From Perkinsus olseni (Eukaryota; Perkinsozoa; Perkinsida; Perkinsidae), in NCBI GenBank assembly GCA_013115135.1, contig JABANP010000513.1, forward strand, positions 1 to 37,139: a stretch of DNA of 37,139 nucleotides, read 5' to 3'. A program made the position numbers and the translations under genes. Position 1 is the stretch's first letter, and every line of letters begins with the position of its first letter. This document shows positions 13,547 to 23,984 of the stretch, in pieces. The notes beneath the pieces are model-generated. The model saw only the letters and a list, made by a program, of their open reading frames with translations, was not told where the DNA came from and made no database searches.

Positions 13547-14400
13547 CTATGCAGATCGACGTTTCATTGTTGTGACCAGATTGTGAGGAGAGGATGATAC
13601 CAGATTCGATAGTTTGGGGGAGACAGCCTGTTGTTCAGCAAGGCGAAAATCGTCGAAGTGGCGCAGCAAAAGCGCAGAGTAGCATAGGAGCTGTTTTAGT
13701 GCCAGATGCTTTCCCGGGCACTGTCTCGGGCCAAAGCCGAACGCGATGAGCTCCAATCGCTTCTCCTCGTCTATCGAATCACCACTCGGCGTCAACCAAC
13801 GCTCTGGCCTGACCATAGGATTCGAATTAACACGCTAGCACACGATGGTGAAGACGTGAGCAGCCACGATCGCAATTGATCGTCAGAGGACGTGATGATA
13901 TCCTTCGATGCTTTCTCCAGCTGGAACCCTCAGTAGTGGACATATTAACAAGATCCATGATATTCTCCAGATCGGATCCGCTGGACTCTCTCGGCCTCCT
14001 CTTCATGACGCTTTGGTAAGTAAGGACGTCGGTTGCTACCACCACTTGACGAGACGGCGTTCTGCGAGGGAGAAGTGTCCGAAACAGGTGAACAGCCCAT
14101 CAGAGCCGTTGAGCGTCGCGGCCCACTTGAAGCAGCAGATTTTTCCGAATTTCCTCGGCATGGCCATGAGCTCCTTGAACTGGTCATCTAGTGACATGAG
14201 AGCAAGTCGGAAGACAAAACCGACCTGAAGACGCCGAAAGGCTTATAGCCTCATAGTTCCACCTCATGCAGGCTCTAAGCGTTGATGATGGTCTCTTACC
14301 CCGGGTCCCGGGAACGGTGTCCGCTCAAACATTCTCTTGATCACCTTCAACAGCTTCAGCCCAATAACGCCAACTGCGGCCGCAATGATTACTGATGACA
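13547..14400 (-). pseudogene. Cytochrome P450, central part missing
   Basis: P450s are haem monooxygenases, usually anchored in the ER membrane. Here the minus strand first gives a hydrophobic anchor followed by a proline hinge (TPFPGPG, ending at 14,300). A 75-nt intron follows (14,225-14,299, GTAAGA...TTCAG). The next exon has an A-helix-like stretch ending in KFGKICCF, then a 65-nt intron (14,062-14,126). The following exon reads VVVATD and the C-helix signature WRKHRR. The splice phases agree. After only about 60 nt the sequence resumes at PERW and the haem-binding loop FGFGPRQCPG (the family motif FxxGxRxCxG, with its cysteine), ending at 13,547. Helices D to K, including the oxygen-binding threonine and the ExxR pair, are absent, roughly 250-300 residues. 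An internal deletion is the simplest explanation. The 5' start is unclear: no ATG precedes the anchor in the same exon. Confidence 0.8.
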
Positions 14401-15749
14401 GCTCAAGAGGCGGATGATTCTGCCCGTGCAGCCACCTTGGGAGCGAAACTTAGAAGAAGTGTAGAAGCCCTGGCATTGTTTGAGCTGCTGGAAAGCTCCA
14501 CTTACAGGATGTGCGGTCACATCCCGCACCGCACCGAATTGTATGCTGGCGATTGGATACACTGGTCGAGTTTGCAAACGGTACTAGTCACCGTCATTGG
14601 TCGGGTCGCCCGGAAAAGTTGTCGCTCTCCGCTGAGGTAATGGCGAAGTCTCGCTATGCGCATGCGTTCAGTCCAAGGTGCACTATAGTGACAATTACCT
14701 TCATTGCTGCTACGTACCCACCTTGCTCGATCCTACGGCACCATAACTCGGTACAGTGTGGCTATCTAAGGCGCGTCTCAAAGAAAGATAGGATCGGACT
14801 GGAGAGGAGTTCTGAGAGAACTTATCTCGCTGACAGCGACGCTGTGGATTACGGTTGAACGTATGTTCCATAGCTGTAGTGAACCGCTTTTCCAATCATT
14901 GATACATCCTATGCTCTGTCCCCATGGCCTGTATAGGGCATCGAGCGCTCTTTGTGTATTGTCTCTAGCGTGAGGCTAGTATTCAGTATTGGGACCCACG
15001 TTGTAATGTATGCTTACCTAAGAAGTATCAAGAGTCTAACCCCCTTCTCCTGTGTCACAGTTTCCGTCGAGTTCTGAGGGTGGGGAGCTTCCTGCTGTCT
15101 GAAGCGGACGGTTTGGTCAAGCCGGGAACACTACATTGGTACCCGATACAGGTTTTCTTGCTTTTTCTGATCACGAACACCGACCGATTGGTGGCTTAGG
15201 TGAACGGCCTTCCTTAACGTTTCTACACCACTTTGTCAGATTAGTTCACAAAATGATGTGCATATTGACCGCAACGCGAATCACAAGATGAGGTAGCGAT
15301 AATGCAACGGTGCGACTATTAGTCACGATCCGTGAGTAGACAATTGTCAAGAGCCTCTTCACTTGGCCAATGTGCTTTAATCATCCAAACAGACCAATCT
15401 TCGTCGTGCTGCTTTTCGCTGCCTCGTGGCTCATTCGTGAATCTTCTCGTGGCTTCCGCTCTGACCTGAATAAGAGTCCCTCTGATATCGCCCTAGTCCC
15501 CGGGAGACCTCCGTGATCGAAGACTCACTCTTCGTCAGCCGAGCTGATGTCTTTCTTCGCTGTCGTCTGAGTATCCGTCTGCTTACTTTGTCCAGTCGTA
15601 GTACTCGTCACTGCACTACAGCCTGTAACACTGTGATTCGCTCGTTGCTTCACCACGTGACTGGTGTCGATACGGTACAGCTGGATCGAAAGGACGCCGT
15701 TGAACAGCGAAATGCCATTAGGCTGCGGCTGAAAAACATGACATAATTT
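14401..15749. other. No gene recognised
   Basis: Both strands have only short open frames without recognisable motifs, apart from possible 5' exons of the P450 remnant up to about 14,580 (a GTAAGT donor lies at 14,505 on the minus strand). I see no tandem repeat, terminal inverted repeat or RNA gene. This may be intergenic sequence or decayed DNA next to the satellite. Confidence 0.4.
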
Positions 15750-16451
15750 TCAGAAAATTCCCATCAGAAAATTATTTTCTGCTAGGAACTCCGCGATACC
15801 GTCCGACCACCGACGGGGCCGCGTCGTGTATGAGAGATGATCAGCAGGAGCAGTCCTCACCACAGGCCTATACATGATGCCAGCGTCGTCCCCTGCTGTG
15901 TTGCGCGTCTTGCTGGCCATGGTAGGGCTTCCGAGCCAGAACCAACGATGCACTGATCCATAGGCGATGGTATTCTCGGTGAAATTGCACCGACTTGTCG
16001 CATCCTCTGGCATGGGTTTGACCAACTGAAAGCACCCTTCATGGACTCTCCGAGGAAGAAGGGGCAACGCAGGGTGAAGCGCTTACCATGCACGACAGCC
16101 ACTCCCGTTTGACGACAGACACCTCCACATCATCGAAGGACACACCAGGCTAAATGGCAGAAGTTCGAGACCGAGGAGGCCCTCCATTCGACCTACTGCT
16201 TCGATATCGATGTGTTTGATGATCGTCCTGCCATCTCGGTCCAGCGTCTCATACACGCTACTCCTAGGAACCAACGAGGGCTCACCGGCCATGAGGCTCT
16301 GCGTCACTGGTACGACTGAGGTAAGGTGAGCTCTGTAACATACAGTGACCATGAGCTTACCCTTCCCTGCCTCTCCGATAGCGGACGTGGGGGCGCGGGC
16401 CACTAGCCTAGCTTCGTAATCACGGCGAGGGGCTGACGAACAACACGCCAT
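15750..16451 (-). CDS. Hsp20 / alpha-crystallin-type small heat-shock protein
   Basis: Four exons are proposed: 16,451-16,361, 16,315-16,197, 16,149-16,087 and 16,025-15,750. The introns are 45, 47 and 61 nt, all GT-AG, and the phases close to 182 codons. The joined protein shows the alpha-crystallin core order: a PRSSVYETLDRDG strand; IDIEAPGVSFDDVEVSV, matching the family pattern 'lPGvskeDikV'; and later YGSVHRWFWL, matching 'yGsFsrsfrLP'. Small Hsps are ATP-independent chaperones that hold unfolding proteins. The usual GxLxI motif near the end of the domain is not evident, so this is a divergent member. The ATG at 16,451 overlaps the last exon of the upstream model by 32 nt in another frame. 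A 34-nt intron ending at CTAG near 16,405 could instead join the two into one larger protein. Confidence 0.6.
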
Positions 16452-17075
16452 CGCCGAAAGAAGTGAAGCTGCTCAGCCTACTCCGAGTGAGGCCAATCTT
16501 CCGACAGATCGTCTCTCTCCATGATGGTGCCTTCTCAGTCCTTGCCTTAACGACATCGATCGTCATCAAACCGTCATCACCACAGCACTCAGCAGTCTCT
16601 TCAACAGGCGAAGGAGGGGCAGCAGCCTGACGATCGGCCCTGCATCAGGAAGGAACAAAACCGCATCTTACTGTATCAGCTGCGTCATCATGCTCATCCA
16701 CAACGGCGACAGGGGCCACCACCGCGCAGTACCTTGGAGGCAGAATCGCTTTACCCTTTACCACATTCGCTCACCTGACAAGGGTCTTCTGCAGGCCTCT
16801 TCTGATCAGATCGATGGGCGAGTTGAAGACGCCATTGGCACCGTCATCAATCGAGGCAGCGCTCTTGGCCGGCTCGAAGGCTGTAGCCCCGCGCAGCAGA
16901 AGTAGCAGCTCGTTCCGGATTTGACGGAGGGCCTAGGGGACGCCAGTGCCACCTACACCTAGCGGCTCGGACCCACCTCGGCGCTCTCCGACTCGGTTGC
17001 CACAGCGTAGTGCTTGGTCATGATAGAGTGGTGCTGCCGCATCCCGGCGGTATCTCTGTTGGTGGCCATAGCCAT
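16420..17075 (-). CDS. Unassigned four-exon gene, possibly the 5' part of the Hsp20 gene
   Basis: Exons 17,075-16,977, 16,932-16,775, 16,732-16,672 and 16,626-16,420 are separated by 44-, 41- and 45-nt GT-AG introns. They add up to 175 codons (174 residues) with consistent phase. The protein starts MAMATNRDTAG and has a leucine-rich helix (RNELLLLLRG). It continues with a segment reading SPIDLIRRGLQKTLVRY and ends in a basic, serine-rich tail. I do not recognise a family. The final exon runs 32 nt into the proposed start of the Hsp20 gene on the same strand, which is suspicious. Either the genes overlap or one transcript skips the stop by splicing and continues into the Hsp20 exons. Confidence 0.5.
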
Positions 17076-17132
17076 TCTGGACGGGCAAGCACAGAAGGCG
17101 TAGTCCTTATAGGAGGTGGGGTGAAGTAGTGG

Positions 17133-17665
17133 CTAAGAAGAGACGAAGATGAGGGCCCCGACGTGAGGCAGGAGGTTTACTCTAGAGCCATCACCACCTA
17201 AAGCGTTGCGGTACAGTGAGCCGAGCTGATGATGGAAGGCCGACAGCAGCTGGTCCATATTATTGCAACCTGACATGACCATACAACAGGCCTGAAAGAG
17301 AAGGGCTGCTTCCCACCTGGTATGAGATGGAGCACGGTGACTGGTGTATTGGTCCGTGATGCACGGATGAGGACCTCCTCCAGGGCACGCTGCTCATCCA
17401 CGGTCAGAGACCCCACCACGAAGAATACCTGAAGGGACCGCTGCCATGCCTCAGCCTGTGCCGCCCTCACACCGACATGATCAGAGAGGCTCGCCACAAT
17501 CTCCCTAACGCAGTCATAAGTTGCGGCTCTCTCCGCCGCTGACGCTGGTGGCGGGGCTGTCTTCAATGCTCCACTGAGAACAGCAGCAGGCTCTCGACAA
17601 ACACAGCAACTCGAAGCTTACCTTGCCACGGCATTTATGGACCCCCTCGCTCGAAGCATCATCAT
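17133..17665 (-). CDS. Unassigned three-exon gene, 145 residues
   Basis: Exons 17,665-17,622, 17,573-17,317 and 17,269-17,133 are joined by 48- and 47-nt introns (GTAAGC...CTCAG and GTGGGA...GTCAG). The total is 438 nt with a TAG stop. The start is the first of three consecutive ATGs. The N-terminus (MMMLRARGSINAVASGALKTA) is rich in Arg and Ala and lacks acids, as in mitochondrial presequences; this is inference only. The body has a hydrophobic strand (LQVFFVVGSLT), an acidic helix and a second hydrophobic strand (PVTVLHLIPG), giving an alpha/beta look, and ends in LIFVSS. I cannot name a family. It lies about 40 nt downstream of the stop of the preceding set of exons on the same strand. Confidence 0.55.
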
Positions 17666-17702
17666 CCCCGTTTGCTGGCCACACCCTGTTTCGTTTGCGT
17701 TG

Positions 17703-17920
17703 TCAGCACTTTTTTGAGAGGCCCTTGCCGGAGGGCTCCGCGCCGGTGGTGAACTGAGAGTAGCACCACACAGCATACAGGACTTCGCTGTGGACTCGGG
17801 TAACTTACCACGTCGCCACAGACACTTGCCTCGAGGCCTGTAACTCCATCACTACGCGGTGAGGGCTTCGTCCCGAATAGAAGCGCCAAGGCCCTATCCT
17901 GAACAACAAGATCTGAAAGC
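17703..17920 (-). CDS. Terminal exons of an unassigned gene (5' end not found)
   Basis: An open stretch ending at 17,809 (reading RALALLFGTKPSPRSDG) is followed by a 55-nt intron (17,754-17,808, GTAAGT...CTCAG). A last exon then runs to a TGA at 17,703, reading FTTGAEPSGKGLSKKC. The codon phase agrees across the junction. The upstream frame is closed by a TAA just before the first stretch, so more exons must lie between here and 18,184, but I could not define them. No family is recognised. Confidence 0.35.
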
Positions 17921-18184
17921 CAGCCTTAGAGGGGCTCTGACACGTCTATTGCCGTAGAGCATTCGATCCGAGTGGGCTACTCAGCGTGAGGGAATCTATG
18001 GAATCAGGATATTGACGATGCAGAGATGAGGCTTATTCTCGCTATCATCAAGTCATGACAGCGTCATGCAAATAGCACAGCTTCGTCATGATTGACGATG
18101 AGGTCATGAGTTGGTAAGGCGGCCCTCCTTAAAGGAATGAGGGATCACGTCAAGGTCCCTCTGCCACTGTGTAACCCACTGCGT

Positions 18185-18522
18185 TTAGAACAGTACTACA
18201 GCGTAGGGCAGTATGCACAGTGGCCGGTAGCGAACGAACCCGAGTAGTACCACAAGATGGTCTTCTCCGATCACTCCGACAACCGACCCTATCCGAGATC
18301 GGTCCAGTACTTCATGACCATGATCAGTGACCTCAAGAGGTGCCCCCTCATCACAAAGCTGAGTCAGTGATGGTATGGGAATGGACATGGATGCACTACA
18401 GAGCGCCCGCCTGACAGACAATACATCCTCCAGGTTCCACCGCGAGCTGCTTACCAATCGTGTTTGCTCCTATGCTTCCTCTTACGACTGTCGGCCAGGA
18501 TGATGGCACCGAGTGCCATCAT
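18185..18522 (-). CDS. Small two-exon gene, 97 residues, unassigned
   Basis: The ATG at 18,522 is preceded in frame by a TGA. Exon 1 (18,522-18,455) encodes a short hydrophobic start, MMALGAIILA, followed by a basic patch, RKRKHRSKH. A 44-nt intron (18,411-18,454, GTAAGC...GTCAG) leads to exon 2, which ends at a TAA at 18,185. The C-terminus is hydrophobic (DHLVVLLGF and then CILPYAVVLF). The phases close to 98 codons. The N-terminal hydrophobic stretch is short for a signal peptide. I do not recognise a family. Confidence 0.5.
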
Positions 18523-18805
18523 CCTCGCAAGTCAACTGTCACCCAAGAGTCTCGTCACGAAAGATGGTTATGTGAGCGCACAACGTCTCCTAGCGCCAAA
18601 AGCCACTGCTCCTACCTCACTCACTATGGCTGTATCTCATCAAAACCACTGCAGGCGTGCTACTATAGCGATCAGACGAGGGTGTTGGACAGCCTCCCAT
18701 GCCCTCCACCCCAAGCCAAGCACCCTACCTGCATTTCTTCAGCGGCCGCTCCTCAGCGCGTCGACCGTCTATAAATCCGAGTACGCTCAACTCAGCCATC
18801 AGCCA

Positions 18806-21800
18806 TCAGGGACCTTCGCCTGGGGTGCTGAAGCATACTCCGTCTCCAACCCCACAACGTAGCGTAGCCCTACGATAAATCAGCTGCTGGAACTTCTTAG
18901 GGCTCCTCCGGATGTCGTTGCACGCACGCTTGTAGCTGTCCAGAAACGCCTTGAGCGTGCCGAAGAAGTCCTCAACACTACACCGTCGAGGGTCCTCACC
19001 GGAAAACCAGTCTCGAGCTGACTCTCACACGGCCAGCCACACCGCGTACCGTCTGAGCTCCTTGAGGGACTCCTCGCATGCCGTCCATTCCCCCTTCACC
19101 TCATCCACTCGGGCTGAGGCATCCCTAGCAAAGCGCTGCAACCTAATGGAGCTCTGGAGTGGTCGCAGTGGATGGGGGAGCGCACCTGGAGAGGGCCTCG
19201 TCCGAGTACTGGGAGGACTGCTGTTGGGCCTCTCTCTGGAAGGCCTGGATGTCCCTATCCAGCGTCGTCAACGTGGAGACGATAACCTCGGTGTTCTCTC
19301 CAGTCGCTGTGACCACCTTCCATGAAAAATATCACCAAAGGGCGGTACCAGCACACTTACAAGACTGAGCTCCTCGGCCAAGTCCATCGGCTGCGACTCG
19401 CCTTTGTCGCCTTCCATCAGACGACACGCCACGTAGTGCAGCATCGTCACGCCCGGGACGCTGGTGGACTTAAACTCCATCAACTTCAACAGCGACTCCA
19501 GCGTGTAGCCTCGAGTGGTCAAATCAGTCGTCCCGTGGTTGACGAAGTTACCAAATTTCAATACCTGCCGATGACCATGGCCCGATCGTCAGCGTGGAGG
19601 GCTTACCAAGAACAGAAGCCTGCGGAGCTTCTGGGAGCTTCTAACCTGGTCAGCTGCCTCCTGGAGGACCCCGATGGACCGCCGAGCTCCGCTCAACTGA
19701 CGAGGAACTACATCCTCACATCCACGGCAGCATCGCCGCAATGATCGCTGTTCACCTGGTCAGGGAAGGTGAGGAACGCTATCATCGCCTTTATCCGGAA
19801 CTGTGCCCTCTTCATCACAGCCAAGGGCATCAGACGACGTTCTATCGGCCGCAGAAGGGACAGGTCGCCATGGTACGCTCTGAGCTGCTCCGCCTCCTCG
19901 GGCGTAGGCAATATAGTCGACAGCTTTTCTAGCATATCCACAGTGGCAAAGCCTTCAGTGGTGGTCTCACTCTGATACACGATTACTGCGAGGAGCGGTA
20001 CCAGTTGGAACCTACGCCAGGGGGCGGCCCGCTGCCTTGGGAGAAGCTCTCATCGTCATCCTCAGAGGCGTCCACCATATTGTCAGTGTTCAAATTCTCC
20101 ATCCTTTCCACCAGCAACTCCACAGGCAGTCGAGCCATCACCAGGCCTGCGTTCTGTGCTCGCTTCTGGTCGAGGATTTCTATCAGCTTCGGTCGGTCAT
20201 CTGAGGGGTATCATCAACGTCGTCAAATGTCGTCCACAGCCACCCTACCAACGATCTTGTTTTTTCTTTCGCCCTTCTTTCCCCCAGGCTGCGCTGATGC
20301 CCCGAAAACTGTCTTCATTTCGGCAACGTCCCTCGCCAAAGTCTCCCCAGAGTGATCGTCCGATGGTGTCGAGGACTGACAGGCACCAGCCAAGTGGAAA
20401 CAGCGGCGGTGGTGGTGGTGAATTAGCCGCTCACCCCCTCATCGTCGTAGCTAGCCCAGATGGTAGAGCCAATAAGACGGTCGGGTATGGCCTTCCAGTG
20501 GAGCTTCTTGCCCAGAGGCAGGGCGGCGGCTTTCTCTGACAACACCGAGGTACTGGGCGGAAGATGACGGCGAGAACTCACTCTTGTGGGGGCCGCTATT
20601 GGGGGTTCTCCGGCCTGAAGAATGGGAGAGATGGTACGGCATTTGACTAGATCCGCTGGGAGTGGCTTACTTGCTGAGCTTGGGGGCTCCGGCGGAGGCG
20701 GGGAGGCCAAAGGGGGTGACCGCAAGACGAGAGGTGACCCCGCTGCCAAGGGTGGTGTTGTCGCGCTAACTGGAGATGGGCCACAGGGCGGCACTTTGGG
20801 AAGGGGAGGAACGCCCTTACCACCGGGCAGAGGCGGTGGCGCCCCTCTGCCAGCTCCAACCTTACTGTGCGGGCTAGGTGAGGCATTGGTACTCAGAAGG
20901 GGTGGAGGGAAAACCCTTGCCGCTACATAGTCGCGGTGGCGTCATTTTGCCGCTAGGTAGGGGTGGAACAGTTCCCTTGGGGGCTCCTGGTAGAGGGGAG
21001 GGGACCCCTTGGCTCCTGGTAGAGGGGGAGGGGCCCCCTTGGCTCCTGGTAGAGGGGAGGGGTCCCCTTGGTCGCTCCTGGTAGAGGTGGAGGGGTGCCC
21101 TTGGCTCCTTGTAGAGGGGAGGGGCCCCCTTGGCTCCTGGTAGAGGGGAGGGGCCCCTTGGCTCCTGGTAGAGGGGGAGGGGTCCCCTTGGCCGCTCCTG
21201 GTAGAGGGGGAGGGGTCCCCTTGGCCGCTCCTGGTAGAGGGGGAGGGGTCCCCTTGGCCGCTCCTGGTAGAGGTGGAGGGGTGCCCTTGGCTCCTGCCAA
21301 AGGCGGGATAGCCTTCCCTTGCGAGGTTCGTTGAGAAGCTAGCCCCTTCCTACCTCCCAAGGTGAGCGGCGGGGGAGGGGGTGTAGCCTTCGCACCAGGC
21401 ACCGGTGGCGGGGTGCCCTTGCCGCTGGGCAGGGGTGGTAGGGTCCCCTTGGCGCTGGGCAGGGGTGGTGGGGTCCCCCTTGCCGCTGGGCAGGGGTGGT
21501 GGGGTCCCCCTTGCCGCTGGGCAGGGGTGGTGGGGTCCCCTTGGCTCCTGGTAGAGGGGGAGGGGTGCCCTTGGCGCTGGGCAGGGGTGGTGGGGTCCCC
21601 TTGCCGCTGGGCAGGGGTGGCGGGGTGCCCTTTCTACTGGCCTCCAACTCCGTCCGGTCATCCAGTAAAGCAACTCCACCGAGCTCATCTCCTTCACCCA
21701 CCTCCCCACCAGGAAAGCCAGACGCGCCCTTCACAGTTATAGGGGACAGGTCTCCCAGCCCAGACTCCACTGTAGTCGGCACATCCCCAGCAGAGCCATC

Positions 21801-22732
21801 ATGAAGCTCCCTCGCCACAGCCTCCAGCGTCGGCCCCCGCAGAGCAGTAAGGGTACTATCCTCCAGTGGATGGGGCGGTGATTCGATCACACTGCTGCAG
21901 ACGCTCCTAGCGTAGCTTCTCCTCAGCCTCTGCTGCTGGTAGTGCCGCAGAGTCCGTCGTTGTTGCAATTCTCTCCGCCGAGCTCCCGCCCTCGCCGAGG
22001 GTACTCCTGCAAGTCTCGCTCGGGGCAAGGCCGCAACCCCTCCTGGCTGGTAGGACTTCGGGACCGCTCGGCCGGCCAGGGCAGCGTCTTGGTAGTGGCT
22101 GTGCGTTACCGGCAGGCCAGCACCCTCCCCTAGGAGGTGGAGTAGTGGACCGGTGGTGGTGTCACCATAGTGCCTGTCACCCTGCCTAGCGACGTGGGAC
22201 ATATACCGCATCCTGAACCACCCTCCCGAGGAGTCCACCAGATGGTACTCGTCATCGTCGTCGTCGTCCACGACCCTGCTGGCTACCGACTGCCGTCGAG
22301 AACCTTGATGGTGACTGCGTTCCACCAAAGCAAGATCTTCAGACTGGGTAGCACAGCGAGCGTCCTCACTGGAAGAGATGGACTCAGAGTTGGTCTCAGC
22401 ATAGCCCCTCCCTGGCGGTAGGGACGACCGGAAGGAGCGCTGGCTCGCCGGGGATGACGCCCTCCGATGGCCACCCATGACGTCATCGTCGTAAACACTA
22501 CTAAGCCTGCCGAGTGCCCGACGGCCCTCCCCACGACTGAAGGGGCCGAAGAAGTGCAACCTGTTGAAGTCGTCAATGAGGGAGTCTTCGTCGGCTGCCG
22601 CTGCCGGCAGAACCCCCGGAGGGAATGCCTACAACCACACGAACAGGTACCGCCGAGCTGGCCGGCCTCCCAGACGCAATGGAAGCTATTCAAGCTAGCT
22701 GTGGCCGAAGAGTCCACTGCAGCCTGCCTCAT
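18806..22732 (-). CDS. Formin: FH1 proline-rich region and FH2 actin-nucleating domain
   Basis: Formins nucleate and processively elongate actin filaments; FH1 binds profilin and FH2 forms the ring dimer. Exon 1 is 22,732-22,651, then a 50-nt intron, then one long exon from 22,600 with an Arg/Ser/Asp-rich stretch (about 290 residues, with a DDDDDDE run) leading into FH1 repeats (KGTPPPLP). FH2 is spread over ten small exons: 20,614-20,582, 20,535-20,435, 20,375-20,249, 20,200-20,016, 19,971-19,756, 19,696-19,607, 19,564-19,361, 19,316-19,186 and 19,142-18,806, after the end of the long exon at 20,671. The introns are 42-59 nt and every phase agrees. Diagnostic FH2 features in order are KKLHWKAIP, LDQKRAQNAG, ILPTPEEAEQLRAYHGD, KFGNFVNHG with LESLLKLMEFKST, and FSGEDPRRCSVEDFF. 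Two defects are described separately: an in-frame TGA at 19,025-19,027 and loss of a single frame through FH1. The start ATG is provisional, because exons of a PTEN-like protein lie upstream on the same strand. Confidence 0.88.
20975..21655. repeat. Coding minisatellite of the formin FH1 region
   Basis: The FH1 region consists of G/C-rich repeats of about 27-33 bp. On the minus strand they read AAGGG(G)ACCCC(T/A)CC..., encoding KGTPPPLP followed by SG, SA, GA or GAA. Two flavours are present: one with ctaccaggag (20,985-21,300) and one with ctgcccagc (21,400-21,640). Copies differ in C-run length. Five-C runs at 21,475-21,479 and 21,506-21,510 replace the usual four, and several ctaccaggag copies have lost a base. 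A single reading frame therefore cannot be followed across the block. The plus strand shows glycine-rich open frames that are only mirror images of these repeats. Confidence 0.85.
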
Positions 22733-23029
22733 GACGGTAAGTGTATGCCTTGCGCAACCCACTCAATCAACTACCTCATCTCACGTGTATTCTATGAAAA
22801 GTGGTGTGCGTCATAAAATGCAGGATGCAGTACTGAGGCCGCTATGCCAAGCGGGAGGAGCAGCAGCTGGATGCTCTATCGGCTCAGCACTTGATATAGT
22901 ATTCATCGCTCTCTCACTCGTTCCACTGTCGTTTGCGCCCCGTGGCGTAGTGGCCCCATTTTCGCAGTCTCTCCGTTACAGAGTGGATTTAATTTATTCT
23001 TTCCCCTACGGAAGATACTCAGGATATTT
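22733..23029. other. Interval upstream of the formin start; no minus-strand exon seen
   Basis: This stretch is comparatively A/T-rich on its right side (gtaaaaatatcc... and aataaattaaatcc on the minus strand). I find no supported exon on the minus strand. It could be a promoter or 5' UTR for the formin, or a long intron joining linker exons (possible donor CG|GTAAAA at about 23,031, possible acceptor at ATGAG near 22,729) to formin exon 1. The plus strand is open here as part of a longer antisense frame that I do not accept. Confidence 0.35.
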
Positions 23030-23530
23030 TTACCGACTATTCATCGACTGTGATGCAGAAAACGTCAGCTCATGGCCGCCACGATCCACATTCTGTAAGA
23101 GCGCCCAGAAGGCGACGAAACTTAGACGCTCTACAAATCTCGACGAACCGCTCGCGCTTGGTCTCTACATCGCGACCCAAGGGATCCTCGCCACTTACCA
23201 AACTGCTGGCGCGGGAGACGGCCCTCCCGTTCGATCTAGATGTGGCCGCGGCCGACAGAGGGAAGTATCTCTCACAGAAGGCATAGGCTTCGAACAGGTT
23301 CATGTCTGATACCTGAAGGGTCAGGTAAATCTTGCTCATCTTGCATTTCCTCAACGCTCACCTCCAAAGACACACCAGCATGCAGTCGTTCATATCCCCT
23401 GTCCATCAGAGCCGCAACGGGGTCGCAATTCCGTAGGGAAGGCGTCAGATTGCTGCCGTTGCTGCTGTCTGAGTGATGTCGAGTCTTCGCCCTCACCGAG
23501 TCCGCCAGCATGTGGTGGTCGAAAAACACC
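23030..23530 (-). CDS. Linker exons between the PTEN-like and formin regions
   Basis: Three joined exons are visible. The first is open to 23,362 (reading DHHMLADS ... DRGYERLHAGVSLE). A 49-nt intron follows (23,313-23,361, GTGAGC...CTTCAG). The second is 23,312-23,199 (SDMNLFEAYAFCERYF, then Ser/Ala-rich). After a 34-nt intron the third runs 23,164-23,030 and ends at a TAA or splices out at CG|GTAAAA. The phase is 0 at both inner junctions. There is no recognised domain; the low-complexity Ser/Arg content suits a flexible linker. Position, strand and the domain order on either side suggest these exons connect PTEN-C2 to FH1-FH2, but no continuous path from either side could be proven. A separate small gene starting at the ATG near 23,512 is the alternative. 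Confidence 0.45.
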
Positions 23531-23984
23531 CTCCTGAAGACGATCCAAGAGGCGAGGCTTCCAACAGGTTTTCTTTAATAGCAATCAATCCGATGGTATC
23601 CATCCTAAAACGCAGGAAGGGTGTTCCCGCAAGGCTTAAATCCTCACGACGAGTTATACCAATCCTGACCCCCTTTCTCATCCCCTATAGCTCGTCTAGA
23701 GTATCAGCATCTTTAATGAGCACTAAAAATATTTCCACCACAATCACGGGTAATTATCCTTCTGAAAACTGCTGCATCGACGGTATGAACTCACACGCAC
23801 AGCTGCACTATGCACTCCGCGACTGCGAGAATCATCCCACCACCCGAGCCATCTATCACTCACCCGTCCCCTCGGGGTCTGTGCAGGCTGCTAGTCTCCC
23901 TGTTCAAAGTTACAGTGGACCAATCACTGCCTTTCCGGACGCCCGAAGGCGACACATCGGAAAGCTTGCCTACCCTCCGTTGGG

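Noticed and set aside
14710..15746. Short open frames on both strands
   Set aside because: No splice-phase continuity, motif or compositional sign of coding was found; they look like chance frames.
20622..21804. Glycine-rich plus-strand open frames
   Set aside because: They are mirror translations of the proline-coding FH1 minisatellite on the minus strand.
22467..23309. 280-codon plus-strand open frame
   Set aside because: It is antisense to formin exon 1, the start of the long formin exon and the linker exons, all supported by splice phase. It has no recognisable motif.
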